Shown here: positions 1-6,373 of the stretch, piece by piece
Position numbering within the stretch: position 1 is the stretch's first letter
Layout: each line of letters starts with the position of its first letter
Assembly (NCBI GenBank): GCA_014190175.1
Contig: BJFZ01000051.1
Location: 1 to 8,478, forward strand
DNA: 8,478 nucleotides
Reading direction: 5' to 3'
DNA from: Actinomycetes bacterium
GTDB taxonomy: Bacteria > Actinomycetota > Actinomycetes > Nanopelagicales > Nanopelagicaceae
Program-made: the position numbers and the translations under genes
Notes under the pieces: model-generated
What the model saw: only the letters and a program-made list of their open reading frames with translations
Databases searched by the model: none
What the model was told of the DNA's origin: nothing

Positions 1-173
1 CGTGTTGCCAATGAGGCAAGTACATCCAGCGCACCTGGAGTTGTGAGTGTAATTTCTATTGAAGTTAACCCAGCGCCAACAATTGCATCGGCGGCTTCCT
101 GACAACTTACTTGATCAGCAGTTCGAACAATCGCAACTGCACCACTTTTCAATAATGTATCGACAACACTCAT
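1..173 (-). CDS. eda: KDPG/KHG-type aldolase, N-terminal part (cut by left window edge)
   Basis: Only the first 57 residues are in the window; the gene runs off the left edge. Seen: an N-terminal beta strand ending in AIVR (Arg17), then a helix, then the strand SIEITLTTPGAL. This is the class I 2-keto-3-deoxy-6-phosphogluconate aldolase pattern, with the active-site Glu at residue 40. The Schiff-base Lys lies beyond the edge. Family role: cleaves KDPG to pyruvate and glyceraldehyde-3-phosphate in the cytoplasm. The E. coli Eda arginine four residues after the catalytic Glu is Thr44 here; as I recall, some other KDPG aldolases also have Thr there. The start ATG overlaps the stop of the upstream kinase gene as ATGA. 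A strong Shine-Dalgarno GGAGGAG lies at 184-178, inside the last kinase codons, so the two are translationally coupled. A KDPGal aldolase (DgoA) is possible, but the kinase partner favours KDPG. Confidence 0.85.
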   Translation of the reverse strand, partial: MSVVDTLLKSGAVAIVRTADQVSCQEAADAIVGAGLTSIEITLTTPGALDVLASLAT

Positions 174-1123
174 TGGGCTCCTCCAGTTAGTTGGGCAATT
201 ATCGCTGGATCAGTTCTACCTTTAACCCCAGTTGGCAATCCAGCCCAATCACCAAATTGGCTTGCTACACGGGCCCCTGAAACGCTGCCCTGTTTAATCG
301 CATCTATTGCACTCAAACCACTTAGCAACCCTGCGATTACCCCACCTGTAAATGCATCTCCTGATCCAACTGGATCAACAGCTTTAACTTTAGGTGGCGT
401 CACCTCCCCGAACTCACCATCAATAAGGTAACGAATTTTCTGGTCACCTTTTGTCATGATCGCAATTTTGCAACCACGATCTGCAACTAATTCCAAGGCG
501 CGTTTTGGATCATTTTCACCGAAGATTGCAAGGTACTCATCTTCTCCACCAATCAGCAGATCTATATCACGAGCCAAAGGTTCAAGAACTACTCTTGCTT
601 GAGCTTCGCTCCACAATTTTCTTCTAATATTTAAATCTAAACTGCAAGCGACCTTTGCTTCTCTTGCTTTTGTTAATGCAAATTCAACAGCGCTTGCGGC
701 TGAGGTTGATATTGCACATGTAATTCCCGTGGTATGAACCCATTTCGATGAGTGCAGCATTCCTAAATTAATGTCATCTGGTGAAATTGTTGTTGCTGCG
801 GCACCTTTTCTTAAATATGTTGCTTCGACAGGACGGGTAGTTCCAGGATTCCTGATCATGGTCCCACTAAATTCTGGCACTCGCTTAACTTCAGAGACAT
901 CTACGCCTTCAGCGATAAAATCATCAAGGATTGCGGTACCTAATTCATCTTGTCCGAGGTGGGTATAAAAATGTGCGTGCAGACCAAGTCTTGAAACAGC
1001 TACTGCAACATTCCCTTCGGCGCCTGCAGTGCTTCTGCGATACAACTTCGCATCAATAACTGAATCGGTATCTTCGGAAAGAAACAATGCCATTGCTTCC
1101 CCGAAGGTATATAGATCAGGCAT
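170..1123 (-). CDS. kdgK: 2-keto-3-deoxygluconate (KDG) kinase, PfkB/ribokinase family
   Basis: This 317-residue protein is of normal length for a KDG kinase. The N-terminal PfkB signature, AGAEGNVAVAVSRLG, is at about residues 33-47. A DLNIR motif at 163-167 fits the DxNxR seen in sugar-acid kinases of this family. GGEDE at 192-196 stands where PfkB proteins have their N/GxxE magnesium motif. The C-terminal signature DPVGSGDAFTGG (250-261) carries the anion hole and the catalytic base Asp256. Family role: ATP-dependent phosphorylation of KDG to KDPG in the cytoplasm. The gene sits between a sugar lactonase and a KDPG-type aldolase, which strongly supports KDG over fructose or ribose as substrate. 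Its ATG shares one base with the lactonase stop (TAATG), and GGAG at 1131-1128 gives a good ribosome site. 2-Keto-3-deoxygalactonate as a substrate cannot be excluded. Confidence 0.85.
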   Translation of the reverse strand: MPDLYTFGEAMALFLSEDTDSVIDAKLYRRSTAGAEGNVAVAVSRLGLHAHFYTHLGQDELGTAILDDFIAEGVDVSEVKRVPEFSGTMIRNPGTTRPVEATYLRKGAAATTISPDDINLGMLHSSKWVHTTGITCAISTSAASAVEFALTKAREAKVACSLDLNIRRKLWSEAQARVVLEPLARDIDLLIGGEDEYLAIFGENDPKRALELVADRGCKIAIMTKGDQKIRYLIDGEFGEVTPPKVKAVDPVGSGDAFTGGVIAGLLSGLSAIDAIKQGSVSGARVASQFGDWAGLPTGVKGRTDPAIIAQLTGGAQ

Positions 1124-1998
1124 TACGCTCCAAAGAGGGTGGTCTTTTGACCGCGCACCCCGGGAGTTGCGATAAATGTCATTCCTGATTCCTTTGGTTC
1201 GCCTACTTCACTTTCTTCGCGAGCACTAGTGATAATTAATTGATCTAAATTTTCACCAGCAAATACACAAGAAGTAATTCTTGGGGTTGGGCAACTTACT
1301 TCATCAAGTTGCTTGCCGTTTTCCCCATCAAAGCAACGTACTGCCGAGCCGGTCCAAAAAGCGACCCAAAGGTTTCCATTTGCATCAACTGACATTCCAT
1401 CTGGCATTCCCATACTCTCTGGGAAATTTATAAATGGACGACGGTTTATCACATCTCTTTCCACTACATCTAATCTGTCAACTCTCTGCAAAGTTGTATC
1501 AATGTAAAACATACTTTTTCCATCAGGAGTCCAATCAAGACCATTACTGATTGTTACGTCTCCAAAAATCCGGCGCATATGTTTTCCATCTCCGCGCATC
1601 TGATAAAGAGCGGCGGCATTTTTTTCAAATTTATATCCCATAGTCCCTAAAAATAAATCTCCAGCAGGAGAGATCTTTCCGTCATTCCAGCGGACTATCT
1701 GGGTTGCGCTAAAACCATCAGCATCTACTCGAGTTGGCAATTTATGCAAAGTTCCATCGGCATCACGAAGATGTGGACCGCTTGCCGTGCCAATTACATC
1801 TCCGCCATTTTTGCGTGGAATAGCAAAACCAACATGCTCCGCTGTCTGATATTCGGAAATTTCTCCAGTAATTAAATGTCGGGTGCGAACCAGCTTGCCC
1901 ATAATGTCGACCCATTGAATCTGCTGATTTTTAGCGCCGGTGGCGGTTGGGCCCTCACCGAGAATATTGCGTCGCTGATCAAAGACAGTTGCCTGCAT
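1123..1998 (-). CDS. SMP-30/regucalcin-family sugar lactonase (gluconolactonase-like)
   Basis: With the start at 1998 the protein has 291 residues, the usual size for this six-bladed beta-propeller family. The expected metal and substrate ligands are all visible: Glu15 in LGEGP, Asn105 in RWNDGK, Asn152 in SNGLDW and Asp200 in MPDGM. Family role: divalent-metal-dependent hydrolysis of aldonolactones (glucono-, galactono-, arabino- or similar) to the open acid, usually in the cytoplasm. There is no signal peptide. The frame stays open upstream to an ATG at 2121, but that extension has no family similarity and would run into the divergent gene starting at 2096. I therefore chose the start whose product begins MQATVFDQRR, which has a GGGGG tract at 2007-2003, four bases from the ATG. 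It is the first gene of an operon with KDG kinase and KDPG aldolase, so the lactone of a glucose-like sugar is the likely substrate; the exact sugar is not determined. Confidence 0.85.
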   Translation of the reverse strand: MQATVFDQRRNILGEGPTATGAKNQQIQWVDIMGKLVRTRHLITGEISEYQTAEHVGFAIPRKNGGDVIGTASGPHLRDADGTLHKLPTRVDADGFSATQIVRWNDGKISPAGDLFLGTMGYKFEKNAAALYQMRGDGKHMRRIFGDVTISNGLDWTPDGKSMFYIDTTLQRVDRLDVVERDVINRRPFINFPESMGMPDGMSVDANGNLWVAFWTGSAVRCFDGENGKQLDEVSCPTPRITSCVFAGENLDQLIITSAREESEVGEPKESGMTFIATPGVRGQKTTLFGA

Positions 1999-2095
1999 TT
2001 TGCCCCCATTTATGGTTATCTTTGAGCGGTACTCTACGGCGAGTACCCCACATTTGAGTACCCCCAAATAACCGCAGAAAGGCGGGCAAGCCCGA
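1999..2095. promoter_or_regulatory. Divergent intergenic control region between lactonase and glcD operons
   Basis: These 97 bp must hold the promoters for both divergent operons. Seen: a perfect palindrome GGTACTC-N6-GAGTACC (2028-2047) and an extra direct copy of its right arm, GAGTACCCC, at 2056-2064, 15 bp after the copy at 2041-2049. A 6-bp outer pair also occurs: GGTTAT at 2014-2019 and ATAACC at 2068-2073. AGAAAGG at 2076-2082 is a purine-rich ribosome site for glcD, though 13 bases from the ATG. I could not pick out convincing -35/-10 boxes on either strand. Confidence 0.55.
2028..2047. promoter_or_regulatory. Candidate operator: palindrome GGTACTC-N6-GAGTACC
   Basis: The two 7-base arms (2028-2034 and 2041-2047) are exact reverse complements around the spacer TACGGC. 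A further half-site, GAGTACCCC, follows at 2056-2064. Dyad symmetry of this size in a short divergent promoter region is typical of sites bound by dimeric helix-turn-helix repressors (GntR, LacI or IclR types). No regulator gene is in the window, so the family is unknown. Lone GGTACTC or GAGTAC strings elsewhere, inside coding sequence, have no dyad partner. Confidence 0.45.
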
Positions 2096-3496
2096 ATGTC
2101 ACCAGCCCCAAACCACGACAACCAAAAATTGGTTGACCGGCTTACTGCTCTGGTTGGCGCTGAAATAGTGCATGGTGATGCCGTTGCTCTAGAGAGTTAT
2201 AGTCGTGATGCGACTCCACTTTTTCGTGGATTGCCGGAAGTTGTTGTTACACCAAGGTCTACCCAAGAAGTTGTGGAGATCGTGAAATTTGCGGCAAGTA
2301 CTAAAACTCCGATCATTGCTCGAGGAGCTGGAAGTAATTTATGTGCGGCGACTGTTCCATTAAATGGTGGAATTGTTTTAAGCATGAACAAGATGAATAA
2401 AATTCTTGAAGTAAATCGTGCTCAAATGTTAGCAGTTGTGCAGCCCGGAGTCACAAATCAAACACTTGATGAAACTGTAGCAAAAGAAGGTTTGATGTTT
2501 GTGCCTGACCCCGGTTCAAAAAATGTTTCAACAATCGGTGGCAATGTTGCAACAAGTGCAGGCGGTTTGCGCGGATTGAAATATGGAACAACTAAAAATT
2601 ACATTTTGGGGTTAGAAGTTGTGACTGGAACTGGCGAAATTGTTCGAACAGGTTCGCGAATGGTTAAAGATGTTGCCGGCTATGACTTAACTAGATTGTT
2701 TGTCGGTAGCGAAGGCACACTTGGAATTTTTACTGAGATAACTACTATTTTGAATCCCCGTCCACGTGCTGCTAAATATGGCGTGGCTTACTTCACCGAT
2801 TTAGCTGCCGCATCAAATGCCGTTGATCAAGTCGTGCGTGCCGGAATCTTGCCAGCCACCATGGAGTTTCTCGACAACCCATGCATCTTGGCTGTAGAAG
2901 AGTTTGCTCATCTTGGCTTGGATACTCAAGCTGGCGCACTCTTATTATTTGGTGATGACGGTGAACCTGATTTTATCGATGCCGCTGTTGACAAGATGGC
3001 CCAGATTGCGGCTGAAGTAAGTGGATCGCGTGGCGTAACCCTCGCTGCCGATACTGCTGCTGCTGATGCGCTTCTGTATGCGCGTAGATGCTCTCTTCCG
3101 GCACTTGCCAGACTTGGAACATTATCGATTTTAGAAGATATCTCAGTACCTCGCCCGATCATGAGTGATGCAGTTAAAGGAATAAATGAAATCGGCAAAA
3201 AGAATCAAGTTTTAATTGGCACATTTGGACATGCTGGTGATGGAAATCTGCACCCAACAATTGTGGTTGATAAAAATGATGAAAGAGCAGTACACGGTGC
3301 CGAAACGGCGCTCAAGGAAATATTTGAAATGGCACTTGCACTTGGTGGAACTATCACCGGTGAACATGGCGTTGGTAGCGCGAAGTTGCCTTATCTAACA
3401 GCACGCTTAGGTGAGGGCCAAATGCAATTACAACGCGGCATTAAATCGGTTTTTGATCCGGCTGGAATTTTGAATCCAGGCAGGCTGGGTTCATGA
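2096..3496 (+). CDS. glcD: FAD-linked 2-hydroxyacid oxidase subunit, GlcD-like (glycolate/D-lactate oxidase)
   Basis: This 466-residue protein is a member of the VAO/PCMH flavoprotein family. The FAD-binding half has RGAGSNL (76-82), then TIGGNVATSAGGLRGLKYG (146-164) and GSEGTLGI (204-211). The C-terminal cap domain carries GHAGDGNLH (378-386), GEHGVG (422-427) and the terminal FDPAGILNPG (453-462). These are hallmarks of GlcD and D-lactate dehydrogenases of that type, and the His-rich motifs contribute to the active site. Family role: oxidation of glycolate, D-lactate or a related 2-hydroxyacid to the 2-ketoacid, with electrons passed through an Fe-S partner to the respiratory chain. E. coli GlcD is slightly longer (about 499). 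The ATG at 2096 is the only start giving the usual short leader before the conserved LTALVG segment. Its stop overlaps the glcF start (ATGA). No GlcE-like second flavin subunit accompanies it. Substrate cannot be fixed from sequence. Confidence 0.85.
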   Translation: MSPAPNHDNQKLVDRLTALVGAEIVHGDAVALESYSRDATPLFRGLPEVVVTPRSTQEVVEIVKFAASTKTPIIARGAGSNLCAATVPLNGGIVLSMNKMNKILEVNRAQMLAVVQPGVTNQTLDETVAKEGLMFVPDPGSKNVSTIGGNVATSAGGLRGLKYGTTKNYILGLEVVTGTGEIVRTGSRMVKDVAGYDLTRLFVGSEGTLGIFTEITTILNPRPRAAKYGVAYFTDLAAASNAVDQVVRAGILPATMEFLDNPCILAVEEFAHLGLDTQAGALLLFGDDGEPDFIDAAVDKMAQIAAEVSGSRGVTLAADTAAADALLYARRCSLPALARLGTLSILEDISVPRPIMSDAVKGINEIGKKNQVLIGTFGHAGDGNLHPTIVVDKNDERAVHGAETALKEIFEMALALGGTITGEHGVGSAKLPYLTARLGEGQMQLQRGIKSVFDPAGILNPGRLGS

Positions 3497-4539
3497 CCGA
3501 GAAATTTACCCAAAGTAAATTAGATCGCTGCATCTCATGCGGATATTGCTTGCCTGCTTGTCCCACATATCAATTAACTGGAGATGAGCAATCATCCCCT
3601 CGTGGTCGAATCACATTGATGCGCGCACTTCAAGATGGAAAAATGCCATTCACCGATGCGCTTGAAGAGTCATCCTTCTGTCTTGGATGTCGAGCCTGCG
3701 AACCAGTTTGTCCGGCTGGAGTTGAGTACGGAGTACTACTTGAAGAGTGGCGAGAAATAAGTTGGCAAGGTAAAAATCGTCCGCTGATTGTGCGCGGATT
3801 ATTTGAAGCAGTGAAATCTACTTGGAGAGTTCGAGCCATGGGAGTTCTATCCCCCACCGCACGTGAGCGAGAATCAGATCCAAATCTAAATTTAATGATG
3901 GGCTGCTTTGAAAGAGTTTTATTTCCTAAAGTTAGTAGAACTGTTGCTCGGATCGCCCCTGAGGTATCTATAACGAAAAATCAAGGATGTTGTGGAGCGC
4001 TACATGCTCACAATGGAGAGTTAGAACGTGGCAAAGAGATGGCCAAAGATCTAGGTGAAAAATTACCTGGAACAATTCTCACTACCGCTGGAGGATGTGC
4101 CGCTCATCTGGCTGCAGTCTTAGGAAATGAGCGAGTAAATGAATTTTCCCAATGGTGGAGCGCTCAAGAAAAACTCTTAAAACCGATTGAAAAAAATGGC
4201 AAAAAAATTCGTATTGGATTTCAAGATTCATGTCATTTGCGCAATGGCTTGGGCATATTTAAGCAACCGCGCGAAATTCTTAAATCGTTAGGTGATTATG
4301 TAGAAATCCCAGATGCCAGTGGATGTTGCGGTGCGGCTGGAAGTTACTCACTTCTGCAAAGAAAAAACAGTCGCAAAGTTATTGCTAAAAAAATTGAGGA
4401 TATTCGAGATCTCAACTTAGATTATGTAATCACAGTTAACCCAGGTTGCACCCGGCAGTTAGCTACTTCTTTGCGCCGCTCTCGAGTGAAAACTCGGGTG
4501 CTGCACATTGCCCAATTAATCGAAATGGCAGTTAGTTGA
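3493..4539 (+). CDS. glcF: Iron-sulfur electron-transfer subunit, GlcF-like, two 4Fe-4S motifs and two CCG domains
   Basis: This 348-residue protein has two ferredoxin-type [4Fe-4S] motifs near the N-terminus: Cys13/16/19/23 (CISCGYCLPACP) and Cys63/66/69/73 (CLGCRACEPVCP). Two CCG (heterodisulfide-reductase-like) cysteine-rich domains follow. The first has Cys138, CCG at 166-168 and Cys202; the second has Cys247, CCG at 278-280 and Cys319. This is the GlcF architecture. The protein takes electrons from the GlcD flavin and delivers them to the quinone pool or another acceptor; it has no membrane segment of its own. It is shorter than typical GlcF (about 400 residues), with a compact stretch between the ferredoxin part and the first CCG domain, yet all expected cysteines are present. 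The start ATG overlaps the glcD stop by four bases, as expected for subunits made in fixed ratio. It could equally serve a D-lactate oxidase. Confidence 0.87.
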   Translation: MTEKFTQSKLDRCISCGYCLPACPTYQLTGDEQSSPRGRITLMRALQDGKMPFTDALEESSFCLGCRACEPVCPAGVEYGVLLEEWREISWQGKNRPLIVRGLFEAVKSTWRVRAMGVLSPTARERESDPNLNLMMGCFERVLFPKVSRTVARIAPEVSITKNQGCCGALHAHNGELERGKEMAKDLGEKLPGTILTTAGGCAAHLAAVLGNERVNEFSQWWSAQEKLLKPIEKNGKKIRIGFQDSCHLRNGLGIFKQPREILKSLGDYVEIPDASGCCGAAGSYSLLQRKNSRKVIAKKIEDIRDLNLDYVITVNPGCTRQLATSLRRSRVKTRVLHIAQLIEMAVS

Positions 4540-5474
4540 GTTCATCGGATGCTGAGTTTGCAACTCAAACTCTGCTATCGCTGGTGCCTGAAGCCAAAGA
4601 GATAACCGCTGTAACTCTTTCAGGTGGAGTGTCATGTGACACCATAAAAGTAAATTGGCATAGCGGATCTGGCGTGATTAAACGTGCACTTGCCCAATTA
4701 CGCGTGCCTGGAACCTGGGAAGCAGATGTTGATCGAATTCTTGCTGAAGGCGATGCGATAACTATGTACCACCAACTCACACCTGAGTTTGTACCAAAAT
4801 TACTAGGTCGTAATGATGACAAGTTAGCAATTATGCTCGAACTTGCACCAGAGGATATGAGTGAGTGGCGTCAACAGATGCTTGAAGGAATTGTGGATCC
4901 GAAGATTGGAAGCGAATTAGGTAAAGTGCTTGGAATCTGGCACAACAAAACCACCGGAGTACAACTCCCTCCACGTATCGAAAATGGCAAAAAAAGACTT
5001 TACGATTTAAGAGCTGGAGCTTTTTACGGCGGAATGGCAAAAATTTGGCCGGAGTATGAACCTTTAATCTCGACATGCGCAAAAGAGTTAATGGAGAGCA
5101 TGGAGTGCGCAGTACATGGTGATTTCTCGCCCAAAAATATATTGGCTGGACCAAGTGGGACTTGGGTTTTAGATTTTGAAGTTACGCATCAAGGTGCCCC
5201 TGTATTTGATCTAGCTTTTATGTGTGCTCATCTGATTATTAAATCTATCCATCTTGAAGAACAAAAAGATTCGCTCATAGCAACGATCGCAAACTTCCTA
5301 GCGGCATATAAAGAGCAGCGAGGAGAAGTACCAGCGAACCTGGGTCACCATGTAGGCATCATTATTGCGGTGCGAGTTATTGGAATTTCGCAAGTAAAGT
5401 ATTTAAACGAACCTGCAAAATTAAAAGTAATTGAAAAAGCTAGATCATTACTTAATGGAGCAGATTTAATTTAA
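4536..5474 (+). CDS. APH-fold phosphotransferase (small-molecule kinase), substrate unknown
   Basis: This 312-residue protein is of the aminoglycoside phosphotransferase/choline kinase superfamily. Seen: a glycine-bearing N-terminal strand with VIKRAL, where Lys49 is the probable ATP-contacting lysine; the helix WEADVDRILAEGDAI with Glu71; the catalytic loop VHGDFSPKNIL with Asp196 as base and Asn201; and the metal site VLDFE with Asp213 and Glu215. The N-lobe (KRAL...W..DVDR...E) recalls 5-methylthioribose kinases (MtnK) and a related group of uncharacterised phosphotransferases, not true resistance enzymes. The start is TTG at 4536, overlapping the glcF stop as TTGA; no better start with a clear ribosome site is seen nearby. 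Position in the operon suggests a metabolic partner of the hydroxyacid oxidase, for instance a kinase of a sugar, sugar acid or alcohol. The substrate cannot be named. Drug resistance is unlikely in this setting. Confidence 0.8.
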   Translation: MSSSDAEFATQTLLSLVPEAKEITAVTLSGGVSCDTIKVNWHSGSGVIKRALAQLRVPGTWEADVDRILAEGDAITMYHQLTPEFVPKLLGRNDDKLAIMLELAPEDMSEWRQQMLEGIVDPKIGSELGKVLGIWHNKTTGVQLPPRIENGKKRLYDLRAGAFYGGMAKIWPEYEPLISTCAKELMESMECAVHGDFSPKNILAGPSGTWVLDFEVTHQGAPVFDLAFMCAHLIIKSIHLEEQKDSLIATIANFLAAYKEQRGEVPANLGHHVGIIIAVRVIGISQVKYLNEPAKLKVIEKARSLLNGADLI

Positions 5475-5476
5475 AA

Positions 5477-6373
5477 TTAACCCTTTAACGAACCACTTAG
5501 CAGTCCACGTAAGAAGTATCGTCCTAAGAACATATAAACCAACAATGTAGGAATTGAGGCCATTAATGAAGCGGTCATATTCTTTCCATAGTAAACCTGA
5601 TTTGAACTTCCAGTCAGCCAGTTGAGTGCAGTCGTGGCAACTGCAAGTTTTGGTGATCCACCCGTTAAGAAGATTGCAAAAAGGAAATCATTCCAAGCTG
5701 AAGTGAACTGCCAGATTAAGACCACCACGAATGCCGGAATAGATAATGGCAAAATTATTGCCTGGTAAATCCGCACCATTGATGCACCATCGACGCGTCC
5801 TGCTTCAATGATTTCATCGGGAATTGAGGCGTAGTAATTTCGGAAAATCAGCGTACAGATTGGAATTCCATAAACCACGTGGGCTAGTACGAGGACGTAA
5901 ATCGACCCGGTCAACCCAACTAATTTATTAAATTGAGTCAGTGGGATCATAATTGCTTGATACGGAATAAACATTCCAAAAAGAAAGAGCATAAATACTG
6001 CATTAGAACCAGCAAAGCGCCACTTTGAAAGCACATAACCGTTGATAGATCCAATTAGCGCTGAGATTATTGATGATTGGGTAACAAATAAAAGTGTTCT
6101 TCCCATCGGAACGGCAAGCCAATCCCAAGCAGCCGACCAGGTTTCGAAATTTAAAGTTTTAGGCAGCTCGAAAGCTGTATTTAGGTAAACACCGCTAATT
6201 CCTTTAAAAGAGTTAACTACCAAAACATAGATCGGCAAAATGACCATCGCCAAAATAATGGTTAATGATATGTAGCGGAAAATTAACCAAAATTGCGCAA
6301 CCCCAGAAAGCTGCCTGCGATTCTTCTTAGGCGCTGTTGAATGCGTGATGCGGTCTACGATATCTGCACTCAT
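5477..6373 (-). CDS. Sugar ABC transporter permease, MalG/GtsC type (CUT1)
   Basis: This 298-residue inner-membrane protein has about six hydrophobic segments, near residues 33-55, 96-115, 125-145, 155-175, 212-232 and 268-286. The cytoplasmic EAA loop that docks onto the ATPase is clear: EAGRVDGASMVRIYQAIILP at about 190-209. The order after a MalF-type partner and the C-terminal tail ending in a basic, glycine-rich stretch fit the MalG branch of carbohydrate uptake (CUT1) transporters. Its ATG at 6373 directly follows the stop of the upstream permease (TAAATG, no gap), with GGGAG at 6384-6380 as ribosome site. It is the last gene of its operon. Its stop lies 2 bp from the stop of the convergent kinase gene, so no ATPase gene follows. 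The pair with the upstream permease forms the membrane channel. Confidence 0.87.
   Translation of the reverse strand: MSADIVDRITHSTAPKKNRRQLSGVAQFWLIFRYISLTIILAMVILPIYVLVVNSFKGISGVYLNTAFELPKTLNFETWSAAWDWLAVPMGRTLLFVTQSSIISALIGSINGYVLSKWRFAGSNAVFMLFLFGMFIPYQAIMIPLTQFNKLVGLTGSIYVLVLAHVVYGIPICTLIFRNYYASIPDEIIEAGRVDGASMVRIYQAIILPLSIPAFVVVLIWQFTSAWNDFLFAIFLTGGSPKLAVATTALNWLTGSSNQVYYGKNMTASLMASIPTLLVYMFLGRYFLRGLLSGSLKG

Noticed and set aside
532..538. GGTACTC copy inside the KDG kinase gene, matching the operator arm
   Set aside because: It is a lone 7-mer with no dyad partner at the right spacing. About one such match is expected by chance over both strands of the window.
771..968. Plus-strand open frame inside the KDG kinase gene
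   Set aside because: It is a shadow of the conserved kinase coding frame, without a promoter or ribosome site.
1999..2121. Upstream extension of the lactonase reading frame to an ATG at 2121
   Set aside because: The added 41 residues do not resemble the family, would cross the operator-like palindrome and would overlap the divergent glcD start by 26 bases. The start at 1998 gives the normal family length.
2926..3198. Antisense open frame inside glcD
   Set aside because: It lies wholly within a strongly supported oxidase gene, has low-complexity Ser/Ala-rich content and shows no ribosome site or family pattern.
3724..3736. Tandem GAGTAC copies inside glcF
   Set aside because: They are explained by the coding sequence (valine-glutamate-tyrosine-glycine region) and lack the flanking C-run and dyad partner.
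4831..5154. Antisense open frame of 107 residues inside the kinase gene
   Set aside because: It covers conserved kinase motifs on the plus strand, has an implausible composition and shows no recognisable domain.
5425..5453. AAGTAAT / ATTACTT inverted repeat near the end of the kinase gene
   Set aside because: It has only one G-C pair, a 15-base loop and no proper T-run after it; probably chance.
4536..5474. Reading the kinase as an aminoglycoside resistance gene
   Set aside because: Only the general fold motifs match. The N-lobe and the operon context point to metabolism, and there is no mobile element nearby.
5466..5480. TTAATT-TAA-AATTAA inverted repeat at the convergent stop codons
   Set aside because: It is a 6-bp A/T-only stem with a 3-base loop. 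It is too weak for a terminator and results from two facing TAA stops in AT-rich DNA.
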